A DNA stretch of 64,000 nt from Otatea glauca (taxonomy: Eukaryota > Streptophyta > Magnoliopsida > Poales > Poaceae): contig CM070725.1 in NCBI GenBank assembly GCA_036346275.1, positions 37,200,104-37,264,103 on the forward strand, given 5' to 3'. A program made the translations under genes and the position numbers. The notes under the pieces are model-generated. The model searched no databases. It was not told the DNA's origin and saw nothing but the letters and a program-made list of their open reading frames with translations. Positions within the stretch are counted from its first letter, which is position 1; every line of letters begins with the position of its first letter. Shown piece by piece: positions 1 to 9,974 of the stretch.

Positions 1-1726
1 TGATGACGTGGCATGGCTAAGCAACTAACACGGTCTAACCATCCCATGTTGATTTTAGTATTAACCAACTATAATGAACTAATCTAGGGTGATAAGTAAA
101 TCATGGCGTACAAATAACAAGGTAGGGTATAGATCAAATTGGTAGATTAACTAAGTCCCAATTTAATTTGAAACAATTGTATACATGATATAATATGCAG
201 TAGGGTAAAACAATATAGTAGTTTTATAAACATGGGTTTAACATGATCAAAGCACAACTTTCCTTGGTAAAGGTCCTAGTCTAGCTCTGGAACATGCTCT
301 TGGGTTGACGGATCCTCCTCCGATGCGTCGCACAACTCAACGTCTACGCGAAACGAGAGAGAAAAGCAAATAAACACCAAAATAAAGAGCAAATGAACTC
401 AAAAAATCAAATAAAATTCATAATTAAATAGATCTCAATTTTACAAATTTCTAGAAACTTGAATCACCTCAATCGGAGCATGTATGATGGAGAACGGGCT
501 CAAGGAAGATTCAAAAATCTAAAAATCAGAAAATAAAATAATAAACCGAATTATTTTTATACTGTAAATGATATTTATTGCGTCATGCTGACATCAGCAC
601 CGAGCGGAAACAATCGCGTGTTGCCACGTCACCTCGGTCCATAAACCCGGTCCATGGTTTGAATCTAGTCCACCATGGACCCGGTCCATGGCTCTTCGGC
701 GACTGTGCCCGCCACGTGGCTTCGTCTGGTTGGTTGCAGCACCGCCCACGATGCTCTCCCCGATGGCCGACGAGTGGCGCAATCTCGACCATTGATCTAG
801 ATCCATTGGCCCACACTTATCGCGGGGTTCACTGCTGACAAGGCTACGTGGCTCGATCTCGGGCGTTGGTTGACGATCCAACGGTCGGCGAAGCTTTAAC
901 TCGGCGATGGCGGCATGGCGGCGAGTGTAAGGTCAAGGATGCCGACTAGAGGGGGGGTGAATAGGCGGCTTTTAAAAATTCTTCTCACTAAATACATGCT
1001 CTATTTAACCCCTATGTCAAAACCCAAAAGATAATTGATGCGGAAGCGATAAACTAAGGTTTTGACAATTAAAGCCTAAATCAACTAGGCTCACTATGTG
1101 CACTAACTAATTAAGTCTCTAACAATAAATTGCAATCCTAAAGATAAGCAAGCAATTTAATTCTAGGAATGTAAAATGCAACAATGTAAACAAATGATTG
1201 CAAGCATACACAAGGAGACACAATACTTTTTACCGTGGTGTTCGGAGACTTGCCGGTCTCCCCTAGTCCACGTTGAGGTTAGCCCAAACACATTGGACCA
1301 GCTCCACGAATTGAGCAACCACCTCGAATCCACTAGTCGTAGCTCCTTTTCCCTCCCTGGTAGGCGAGCTCTAACCTTCACAAACTTTACCGAGGCTTCT
1401 CATAACCTCCGTTGAGAGCACCACGCACGACGCTCTACATCGTCTAGGAGGCGGCAACGTCCAAGTGTAACAAATCAAGCCCTCTAGCTTGAACTTCACC
1501 TAGTGCAACACATGCATTCTAGTGACCTCCTAAGTGCAACACATGTACTAGAATCCTCCTCAAGTGCAACACATGCATAGGAGGATCTTAATCCACTTCC
1601 TAATTGCAACACATGCACTTAGGGCTCACTCTTAGCTCAAGAACCAAATGTGAGAGTGCAACACATGCACAATGCCACCCAAATGCTTAAGAAAGCTAAC
1701 AACTATCAAATGCCAGCCCCCAAGGC

Positions 1727-1737
1727 TCCTTTTATAG
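1727..1737 (-). promoter_or_regulatory. TATA box of LTR A1
   Basis: The minus strand reads GGCTATAAAAGGAGCC here. It lies downstream of the U3 hairpins and of the GC-rich palindromic cluster in sense order, and about 800 bp before the LTR 3' end. It is the likely start region for LTR-driven transcription. Confidence 0.5.
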
Positions 1738-1867
1738 CCTCCCCAAAGAAAACCAGCCGTTGGGGGCAAAATGGGCAAATAAGCAAATCCCGGCACTACT
1801 GCCCAACATGGGCCGGTAGCACTAGCCTCAAGGCCAACGGCTAGAAAAACTAGCCGTTACAGGAAAT

Positions 1868-1992
1868 CCGGTGTTACCTACCACTGGTCTCCGACCAGCC
1901 AAGGTCCCGACCACTCGAGGTCTGATCACTGGTCTCCGACCAAACGAAGTCCCGACCACTCGAGGTCGGACCACTGGTCTCCGACCAGCCAC
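1868..1992. repeat. GC-rich direct and inverted repeat cluster in A1
   Basis: CTGGTCTCCGACCA occurs three times and CCGACCACTCGAGGTC twice, arranged as alternating units of about 58 bp. Each unit is itself near-palindromic (TGGTC...GACCA and GACC...GGTC). B and C carry clusters at the comparable place just upstream of the TATA box but with different words. Sireviruses are known to carry repeated palindromic CCGG-type motifs in their LTRs; equating this cluster with them is inference. Confidence 0.75.
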
Positions 1993-3374
1993 TCAAATCA
2001 AAAACCAATTTAGATCAATTCTTTGAGCCATGTGGTGATCAACACATGATCACACCAATTTACAAAACACATTTGCGAATCCTCAACACATGATCCAAGG
2101 AATCACATCAAGCACAACTTATTTGCAAAACACATTTGCAAATAAACCTAGAACCTGTTAGATCAATCCTCTAGCCATGTAAGGATCAACACATGATCCC
2201 GACACTTTGTAAAACATATTTGCAAATGCCAACACATGCTTTAGAATCAAAACCCATAACTTCTAGCTTATTTGCAAAACACATTTGCAAATAACAAATC
2301 TACACTTTGCAAAAACATATTTTGCAAACACAAAGCATAAAGTTTACTTAGCCTTGTGATGATCAACACATGATCAAATCACAAGCTAAAACACCGATGC
2401 ATAAGCTTTCACCTTTTGCAACACATGCAAAACTTAGCTCCATGCAAAACAACAACCACTTAAACCAAATTGCATGTGCTATCTTCCTTTTCCAACACAT
2501 GCAAAAACCAAATCAATTAAGATACAAATAAGAAGCAAGCATGAGATTCTCCTATTTGTAACACATGTAAATCAAAGCATCATGCAAAACCAATGCACGA
2601 GCTTCACCCATTCGCAACACATGCCAAATGGTTAGCTTCATCCAAAAACCGATCAAGAGAGTGAGCTAGAATGAACCGGATTGAGTTCATCAACACATGA
2701 TGAAGCTCAAGCTAAATGACTAAATCCCTCTTAATAGTACGGCACCTAACTAGCAACCTGGTCTCCCATTCAAACACCGAGACCGGTAAAATACTAGGAA
2801 CAAATCGTTAGCCCTAGTTAGTTATACATTTGCCTCTAACGATCCACTTGGAGCTTTTATGATATCCAATCATCTTTTTCTAGAATCGAGTCTCCTTCTT
2901 CCTGTTCATCAACACATGATGAACCTTCTCTAGCTCTTCTTCTTCACTTCGGGATAACCTCTTGAAGCTAATAAACACATGATTGAAATCATCTAGGCCC
3001 TCAATTCGATTTGGTTTTGGTAATTAATGACAATTACGGTTAAAGGACTAACATTTCCTATTTGAGCATTTTGATAATAGGTTGGTACAAGTTTCGATGA
3101 TTATGAAAGCATGAAGTTGATGAGGAGAAGATCAACGTGTCAAGACAAAATGGCTAAGGTATAAATATTTAAGGACCTTTTCATAGCTTTTACCGATCTC
3201 GAAGTTTGGAGAAAAGATCAGATTGCTAGAATTAGGGCCATACTATTAAGAGAGGTCTTGACGATTATCTTGATGTCATCTAGGGTTTAAAGGCTCAAAT
3301 CTATGCTTAAAATCATGCATCATGTCATACAAAAATTCAAATTGAATATTCCATATTTGTTGAAAGAAAGTTTC

Positions 3375-3720
3375 TGGAAGCCCGGTGCTACCGCCCATGG
3401 TAGCCCGGTGCTACTGGGGGAGCGGTAGCACTGGCTCTAGAGCGGTGTGTAAAAACCCAAGAAGGGTATCTTTGGGGGACCAGGCAGGGCGGTGCTACCG
3501 GGTCAGCCCAGTGCAAAAATTCCAGAAGGTATGCATTTTGGGAAGTCGGGCAGTCCGGTGCTACCGCCCATGGTAGCACGGTGCTACCGGGCGAGCAGTA
3601 GCACCGGACCCTCAGCCCGGTGCAAAAATTCCAGAGAAGCCCCTTCTGGCAGAGAAAAAATAAAAAGAGCCTGGTGCTATCTGTCCCAGTTTGGCGGTAG
3701 CACCGGACCCTCTGCACAAC
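3375..3720. repeat. Palindromic GGTGCTACCG / CGGTAGCACC cluster in B
   Basis: The words GGTGCTACCG and GGTAGCACCGG recur in both orientations about ten times, often facing each other across CCATGG or a short spacer. This is the B counterpart of the GC clusters in A1 (1868-1992) and C (49395-50470): same position upstream of the TATA box but unrelated word. Confidence 0.8.
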
Positions 3721-3849
3721 GGCCTCTGGCCGTGCATTTAATGCACTGTTCCAATCGTTGGGTTAGAGCCCAGTCCTACACAGTCGGTAGTACTGAAAAT
3801 CCTGACATGAGCAGAATTCGAGCTTCAATGGCTAGTTTGGTTGGTGGAG

Positions 3850-3859
3850 GCTATAAATA
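3850..3859 (+). promoter_or_regulatory. TATA box of LTR B
   Basis: GCTATAAATAC lies about 870 bp from the LTR start and 690 bp before its end, just after the palindromic cluster. This position fits the U3/R boundary of a retrotransposon LTR. Confidence 0.5.
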
Positions 3860-6566
3860 CACCCCCACCTGCACTCTAGAGGCTCTCTTGGTCCTCATTG
3901 ATGATATTTGAGCTCTAGCAAGTCTTCTTCTCTCCAAAAGTACATTCAATTTTCATTTGAGAGAGAAGAGCAAAATTTGAGTATTGCATTTAGTTTGAGC
4001 CTTTAGACACTCAAATTTGACCTCAAGCAAGCATCAAAGGCTTATTACTCTTAGAGGTTGCCGCCTCCTAGACGGCTTGGAGACGATCGTGCGCGGTTAG
4101 CTTCTCAACGGAGATTGTGAGAAGCCCCGGCAAGTTGTGAAGGCCGGAGTTTGCCTACCCAGAGCGGGGAAGAACTACCTTAGTGATCGAGGAAGGCTCA
4201 AGCGGGTGGAGCTGGCTTGAAGTTGTTCAAGTCACCTCAACGTAGAGTAGAGGAGACCGGCAAGTCTCCGAGACCACGGGTCAAAAATATTGTATCTTGC
4301 TCTCTTGTGATTTGCATTTACTCCTCTAGTGTTTAATTCAATCTTATAGCTTTTCAAGTACATTATTTGTGCTTAGATTTCTATTTTGTTCATACTTGAA
4401 TTGCTAGAGTACTTGATATTTATTAGAGAACTTAGTTGCAAAATTGAAGGAAATCGCAATTCTTGCTTAGTGTTTTAATTGACTGTTTTAGAAACGAAAT
4501 TTTTAGAAACCTCCTATTCACCCCCCTCTAGTCGGTTATCCTTGATCCTACAATGATGACTTCTTCTTCCCGATTCTTGACTTAATGGCTATCAACACAT
4601 GATATCATCCAAATCTTATCACTGTTGGACTCAACCTACTTTCACAACTTATTGAAAATATTAGTCCAACAAACACGGTTGCCTTAATCATCTATCGTAC
4701 TTCATTAACACATAATGGATGCCTCCAAGATCAATTGAGGACAACCCAAATCAATTTGAATGATATAAATGTGTCTTGAGTACTTCAATGCAACTAATAC
4801 TTCGTTATACTCAAGAACTTTCTGTTTGTCTTTAATCAATCAAAGGAACACCATCAACACATGATAAGACGTTCTTTGATGATTAAAAGACAAGCGAATC
4901 TCAATTTAAATTTCATTTAAATTGATATGAGTATATATAACTACACAAGTTTTATATACTCATTTTGATGGATACCATGTAATGATCCAAATTATGTTGG
5001 AGTGGTGGAAAGGGATCAATACTCTTTAATACTATCAACAATAGGATAATGTCCATAAAACTTGTGCATATAAATAATTTGCTTTGAATCAATATGCACA
5101 ATTTCTATTTGAGAATGCATTGGAGTTTATCCTAAGATACCATGAGTATTCTACAACTAGGCAAGTTAATCTATACTCAAGGTTTTGTTTCAATGTCTTG
5201 ATCTTTTATATTATTTGGCAAGAAGATATGGATCAATACTACTGAAACTTCAAGTAAAAGTACGAACTCCCCCTAGATGTTTGCATCCATGTAATCTATG
5301 AAATTGGAAACATAATGCACATCTTAAATGTATAAGCAATGGAAGAGTTCATCCTTTAACTTGAATCCTAGGTATGCATTAAGATAAAAGAGTGAATACG
5401 AGTGCATACCTTGGGTTTTCTATTTTCCATCCAAATTATGAGACTACTAACAATAAGCTCAATAAACATATTAGTCTCATTAAAGATTAGATTTATCATT
5501 AAACAATGATTAAGCATTAATCTAAAACCAATCACCAAAACCAATGGAGCTTGAACTTACAGCGAGGTCTTAACCGGACTTGGAGACGACGACCTTGGCG
5601 ACGAAACGGTGACAAGAGACAGCGGGTTTGGTGCGGCGTGACATGGCGATCCAGGGTCTGGAACTGATTCGACGACTCTTGGCTCAACGACGGCAGAAAA
5701 CAAAGAAAACTGCGACAGCGCAATCCACAAACTTCGGCGAGCTCTAGTGCACGAATGGCGGCAGCATGGGCGACAAAGGCTAGGGATACAGATGCGCAAG
5801 CTCACGGTGATCCTCGGGCTACTACCCATCCCTTAAATACCCTCGCGAAACGCGCACAAATCAGAACCCTAGGTTTACACGATGGCAGAGACGTCTTGGG
5901 CTTGGACTCTAGCGGCGGATCGGAGAAGAACTCTCGGTGGCCAACCGATCTACAATCAATGGTCGAGATCCTCTGCTGACATGGCACAATCCGGCTCGGA
6001 TGCAAAATCTAACGGTGGCAGTTAATTACTTTCTTATACTGTCGCACTTAATCTTAGCCATCCAACGCAGATCTAACGATTTGCAGGCGCTAGGGTTTCC
6101 ACCTTCATCTTCAAATCATGGCCGTCCATTTTGATCCGATGGCTAGCGATCACACTTCTAGAAACCAGGCCTAACAGGTCGACGGTGCAAGCAAATGGGC
6201 CACACAGGGCTGGCCCACATGTGCATAGTATTGGGCTCCGGCCCAGTACCGTTCAAACGATTTTTCCACGATTTTTAATTAAAATATTTCCAAAAATTAA
6301 TTTAATTTGTTTTAAGCAACATGATTATCAGGAAAAATCCAAGAAAATTCTCATAAATACCTTGTGATATTTTGAACTCAAACAAAATACTTTTAGCCAA
6401 ACTTTATATAGATTTTATCTATAAATAATTAATTTTCTAAAAAGGCCAATATACTTAATTGAATATAAATTCAAATAAAATATAGAAAGATCCGATAAAT
6501 TAAAAAAATCACAAAATGCACAAATAATAATAAAATAATATCAAAGGCAAATTTTGGGATGTTACA

Positions 6567-6582
6567 AACCTTCCCCCTTAAT
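6567..6582 (-). other. Polypurine tract of G1
   Basis: The minus strand reads ATTAAGGGGGAAGGTT, directly followed by TGTAACATCCC, the start of the 3' LTR. This is the plus-strand primer site of a Ty3/gypsy element and fixes the LTR edge. Confidence 0.85.
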
Positions 6583-6607
6583 AGAATCTTGACCCCGAGA
6601 TTCAGGG

Positions 6608-7943
6608 CTAACTGGAGAATAGGTTTGGGAATTCTAACTTCAGATCCTCTTCACGCTCCCAGGTAGTTTCACTTTCTGAATGATTGATCCATTGAACTCT
6701 GCAAAAGCGAATAGACTTTCTTCTGGTCTTGTGCTCCATCACATCCGAAATCTTGATCGGTTGCTCCTTGTAGGTTAAATCCTCCTGCAGTTCAATTGCT
6801 TCTAACAACGTCTGCTCTGTTGGCACTCTGAGACACTTCTTAAGCTGTGACACATGGAACACATCATGCACTCCTACCAACGACTGCGGCAATTCCAATT
6901 TACAAGCAACTTCTCCTCGACGTCTCAAAATCTTGAACGGATCAACATATCTTGGCACAAGCTTCCCTTTAGCGTGAAACTTGTTGACACCTTTAAGAGG
7001 GTAATACTGAGATACACAAAATCACCTGGCTCAAAACTCAAATCACGACGATGATTATCAGCGTAGCTCTTCTTTCTTGAATGCGCTATTTTCAACCTCT
7101 CTCTGATCATGGCAATTTGATCTTCAGCTTCTTTGAGAATATTAGGCCCAAATATCAAACGCTCTCCCGTCTCATTCCAATTCAATGGGGTATGATAGGC
7201 ACGACCATATAAAGCCTCAAATGGTGAAATTTGCAAACAAGCCTTATAACTGTTATTATAGCTGAATTCTGCATACGGCAAACACTTATCCCATGATATA
7301 GCATAAGCTAATGCACAAGATCTTAACATATCCTTAAGAATCTAATTAATCCTTTCAGTTTGACCATCTGTCTGCGGATGATACGCTGTACTAAAATTCA
7401 GGCGAGTTCCCATTGCTTCATGCAACTTATTCCAAAACCTTGAGGTAAATTGGGTACCTCTATCTGACACAATCTTCCTAGGCACTCTATATAAACACAC
7501 AATCCTTGACATATACAACTCTGCCAAGCGATCTCCTAAATAAGTAGTCGTCATAGGTATAAAGTGAGGGACTTTGGTCAAACGATCCACGATGACCCAT
7601 ATGGAATCATATCCTCTTTGAGTTTAGAAAAAACAGTAATAAAATCCAAACCGATTTCCTCCTACTTCCATTCTGGAACCTTCAATGGCTGTAATAAACC
7701 AGCAGGTGTTTGATGCATGGCTTTTACTCTTTGGCACACATCATATACAGCAACGTGCTCAGCTACTTCACGCTTCATATTAGGCCACCAAAACCTTTTC
7801 TTAAGATCTTGATACATCTTAGCACTTCCTGGATGAATTGAATACTTAGAATCATGAGCTTCCTCAAGAATCAACTGCTTAAGCTCCTTCTTATTTGGTA
7901 CACAAATTCGACCTTTAAACCACATGGTACCTTGCTCATCCAA
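6608..7943 (-). pseudogene. G1 integrase with C-terminal chromodomain-like segment, broken
   Basis: Three pieces in sense order. 7943-7662 holds the N-terminal zinc-binding region, with HPGSAKMYQDLKKRFWWP and a CQR-type cysteine. 7590-7342 holds the catalytic core, including IVSDRGTQFTSRFW and FSTAYHPQTDGQTERIN with the expected Asp and Glu. 7329-6608 holds the C-terminal region, with FEPGDFVYL followed by the chromodomain-like segment ending RVQWINHSESETTWERE. Stops and frame changes separate the pieces at about 7650, 7335 and 6940. The enzyme would insert retrotransposon cDNA, and chromodomain forms are known to direct insertion toward heterochromatin. It is non-functional as it stands. Confidence 0.82.
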
Positions 7944-8114
7944 GGCAAAATCTTCAGCTAAGCCTTCATCTTTCTTTGACTTGAATCTGTTGATCTTCTC
8001 ATCATCCTTCTGACCTTATCTGATTTGATCCTCAAGTGTTGGCTTCACTTTCAAAGCAGCTACAAATCCTTGTGGAACAATTTCTAACTTCAGCTTCTGA
8101 AATTCCTTACACAA

Positions 8115-9648
8115 CTATGGTTGATCATCTGATACCAGCATACTAGCACTGTGGCTCTTCCGACTCAAAGCATCGACTACCACATTAGCCTTACCAGGAT
8201 GATAATGGATTCCAACATTATAATCCTTGATCAATTCCAGCCATCTTCTTTGCCTCATATTGAGATTTGACTGAGTGAATATATACTTTAGACTCTTATG
8301 GTTTGTATAAATCTCACATCTATTTCTAATGAGATAATGCCACCATATCTTCAAAGCATGTACTACGGAAGATAATTTCAAATCATGCATAGGATAATTC
8401 TCCTCATGTGGCCTCAACTGCCTCAACGCATAGGCTACCACTTTGCTATTCTACATTAACACGCATCCAAGACCTTGTCTAGACGCATCACAATATATAT
8501 CAAAGTTGTTCTGTACATCTGGTAATACTAACATAAGCGCTATTGTCAGATGCTTTTTTCAATTCCAGAAAACACTTTTCGTACTCTAGCGTCCATGCAA
8601 ACTTCCTCTCCTTTTTCAACAATTACGTAAGTGGTCTAGCAATCATAGAAAATCCTTTTATGAATCGAAGGTAATATACCGTCATTCCCAGAAAACTACG
8701 AATGTGAGTAACCGACTTTGGTTGCTCCCAATGCAACACTGCTTCCACTTTGCTTGGATCAACGGCATTTCCTTTAGCAGTTATCACATGGCCAGGAAAT
8801 TCAACTTTCTCCTTTCAAAAGTCACACTTGCTAAACTTAGCATATAGCTGTTGCACTCGTAGCCTTTCTAAAACCAACCTCAAATGTTCTGAATGCTCCT
8901 CTTCAAACTCAGAGTAAACGAGAATATCGTCTATGAATACAACGACAAACTTGTCAAAATATTTTATGAAAACCTTATTCATCATGTTCATGATATATGC
9001 TGGAGCATTGGTCAATCCAAAAGATATGACCGTAAACTCATAATGTCCATACCGTGTAGAAAATGCAGTCTTAGGAACATCCTCTGGACGAATCTTCAAT
9101 TGATGGTATCCTGATTAAAGATCTATCTTGGAGAAAATTCCAGCTCCTCTCAACTGATCAAACAAATCGTCGATCCTGGGCAACGGATATTTATTCTTGA
9201 TCGTCACTTCATTAAGTGAACGATAATCAATACACATTCTCAAGCTTCCATCCTTCTTCCTAACAAACAAAACTAGCGCTCCCCACGGTGAAGAACTAGG
9301 TCGAATAAAACCTTTCTCGAGTAACTCCTCGATCTGTTTCTTCATCTCAACTAACTCATTTATTGGCATCTGATACTGTCTCTTTGCTATTGGTTCTATT
9401 CCAGGTACTAACTCAACAACAAACTCAATATCCCGATCTGACGGTATACCGGGCAAATCTTCAGGAAAAACATCCGAAAATTCTCTAACAACTGGCACAT
9501 CCTCCATGCTAGCAACTTTCACACTGTTGACCATTAACTGACCATCACGAACTGCGATCGCTTGAATTTCCACTTTCTTGCCACTAGGGTTTTCCAATGA
9601 CACAATTCTTCGGTCACAATCCGAAACAGCTTTATGCTTGGATAGCAA
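8115..9648 (-). pseudogene. G1 reverse transcriptase and RNase H, broken
   Basis: The RT N-terminal half lies at 9648-9115, with the fingers motif LFVRKKDGSLRMCIDYRSLN and then KIDL, where an in-frame stop interrupts at about 9112. The RT palm follows at 9099-8815 with VVVFIDDILVYS, a FIDD version of the YxDD catalytic motif. The connection and RNase H start, about 8814-8442, are shattered. The RNase H end is at 8441-8115 (HDLKLSSVVHALKIWWHYL, then NVVVDALSRKSHS). These domains would copy element RNA into DNA. Stops make this a fossil. Confidence 0.82.
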
Positions 9649-9974
9649 TCCATTCCAAGGATAACATCTAAGGTTTGAGTATCCAACAAGATAAGATTCG
9701 CTAGGAATTCCATCCCATCCATGAGCAACTTAACTCCAAAACACCCAAGGCTAAATCGAAGATCAGATCCTGGAGCTTGGACTAAAAGCACACACTTAAG
9801 ATTCTTAACATTCAACCCATTCTCAACCGCAAAATTCTGAGAAACAAACGAATGAGAAGCTCTAGAATCAAATAAAACTGTAGCAGGTACTGAGTTAACC
9901 AGAAACTTACCCAATACAACATCTGATGCCTCTTGAGCTCCATCAGTAGTGATATGGTTGACTCTACTACGCAC
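9649..9974 (-). pseudogene. G1 aspartic protease
   Basis: The segment from 9974 downward includes GKFLVNSVPATVLFDSRAS. The catalytic triplet expected as D-S/T-G reads D-S-R, so the glycine is lost. A second hydrophobic strand (TLDVILGMDC) follows as in retroviral-type proteases. The reading frame changes before the RT region, at about 9640-9540. It would have cut the polyprotein; with the altered active site it probably could not. Confidence 0.75.

Larger units (their letters stand above)
2984..4552 (+). mobile_element. B: 1.57-kb solo LTR inserted in A1
   Basis: Starts TGAAATCATC and ends GATCCTACA, flanked by a perfect 5-bp duplication ATGAT (2979-2983 and 4553-4557). The intact site is preserved in copy A2 near 39832-39836, which confirms the insertion point. 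The + strand is sense: TATA at 3851-3859 and the C-rich block CCTATTCACCCCCCTCTAG near the 3' end. It lacks the ACACA hairpins of A, so it is a different subfamily of the same LTR type. It contains no coding sequence; short ORFs at 3385-3911 are shadows of its palindromic repeats. Confidence 0.88.
1505..4893. repeat. Array of at least 20 inverted repeats centred on ACACA (A1 U3)
   Basis: On the + strand, the word ACACA (rarely ACATA) recurs every 30-150 bp between two arms that are reverse complements of each other, with a different arm sequence each time. Clear cases: 2119-2145 and 2268-2294 (arms TTATTTGCAAA, perfect 11-bp stems), 2353-2385 (outer arms CTTGTGAT/ATCACAAG), 2681-2710 (arms TTGAGTTCATCA), 2904-2924 (GTTCATCA, perfect 8 bp), and 4826-4893 (arms of about 31 nt). 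Weaker ones lie near 1509, 1568, 1610, 2040, 2190, 2411, 2620, 4593 and 4707. The array is interrupted by B at 2984-4552. Other inverted repeats without ACACA also occur, for example GTTGGACT/AGTCCAAC at about 4624-4670. Confidence 0.85.
926..5561 (-). mobile_element. A1: solo LTR, Sirevirus-like (Ty1/copia), carrying a hairpin array; split by B
   Basis: Ends are TGTAAGG at 926 and CTTACA at 5561, flanked by a perfect 5-bp target duplication GCGAG (921-925 and 5562-5566). Without B and its duplicated 5 bp it is about 3.06 kb. The sense strand is minus: a TATA box lies at about 1727-1737 on that strand, and the C-rich complement of CTAGAGGGGGGGTGAATAGG lies at the 3' end, where Sirevirus LTRs carry it just before the primer site. 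No internal coding region is present, so this is a recombined solo LTR. U3 is unusually long, about 2.2 kb, because it holds an array of inverted repeats centred on ACACA. A2 (38677-39940) and A3 (22907-23332) are other copies. The copia/Sirevirus assignment is from motif memory. Confidence 0.85.
1..6566 (-). repeat. 3' LTR of G1, incomplete at window edge and interrupted by A1
   Basis: Read on the minus strand the LTR begins TGTAACATCCC at 6566, immediately after the polypurine tract, and runs down to 5567. It is interrupted by A1 (926-5561, with target duplication GCGAG on both sides) and continues from 925 to beyond base 1. Bases 1-925 match 21978-22906 of the 5' LTR, with scattered substitutions and small indels. 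Short ORFs around 578-881 are shadows of LTR sequence and have matching counterparts near 22558-22940. Confidence 0.85.

Noticed and set aside
578..881. Overlapping ORFs of 77-95 codons on both strands
   Set aside because: They lie in G1 LTR sequence and recur at 22558-22940; no domain, and both strands are open because of composition.
1505..2720. CRISPR-like array because of the regular CAACACATG word
   Set aside because: The constant word is only 5-9 bases, spacing is irregular, flanks are self-complementary rather than unique spacers, and the context is a plant LTR.
926..5561. Complete short LTR retrotransposon (TRIM) with two LTRs rather than a solo LTR
   Set aside because: I see no direct repeat between its two ends and no primer-binding site; TG...CA ends plus one 5-bp duplication and a single TATA box fit a solo LTR.
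926..5561. A1 oriented on the + strand because it starts TGTAAGG
   Set aside because: LTR ends are TG...CA on both strands. The TATA box and the C-rich block near the primer-site end place sense on the minus strand; B places the same signals on the plus strand.
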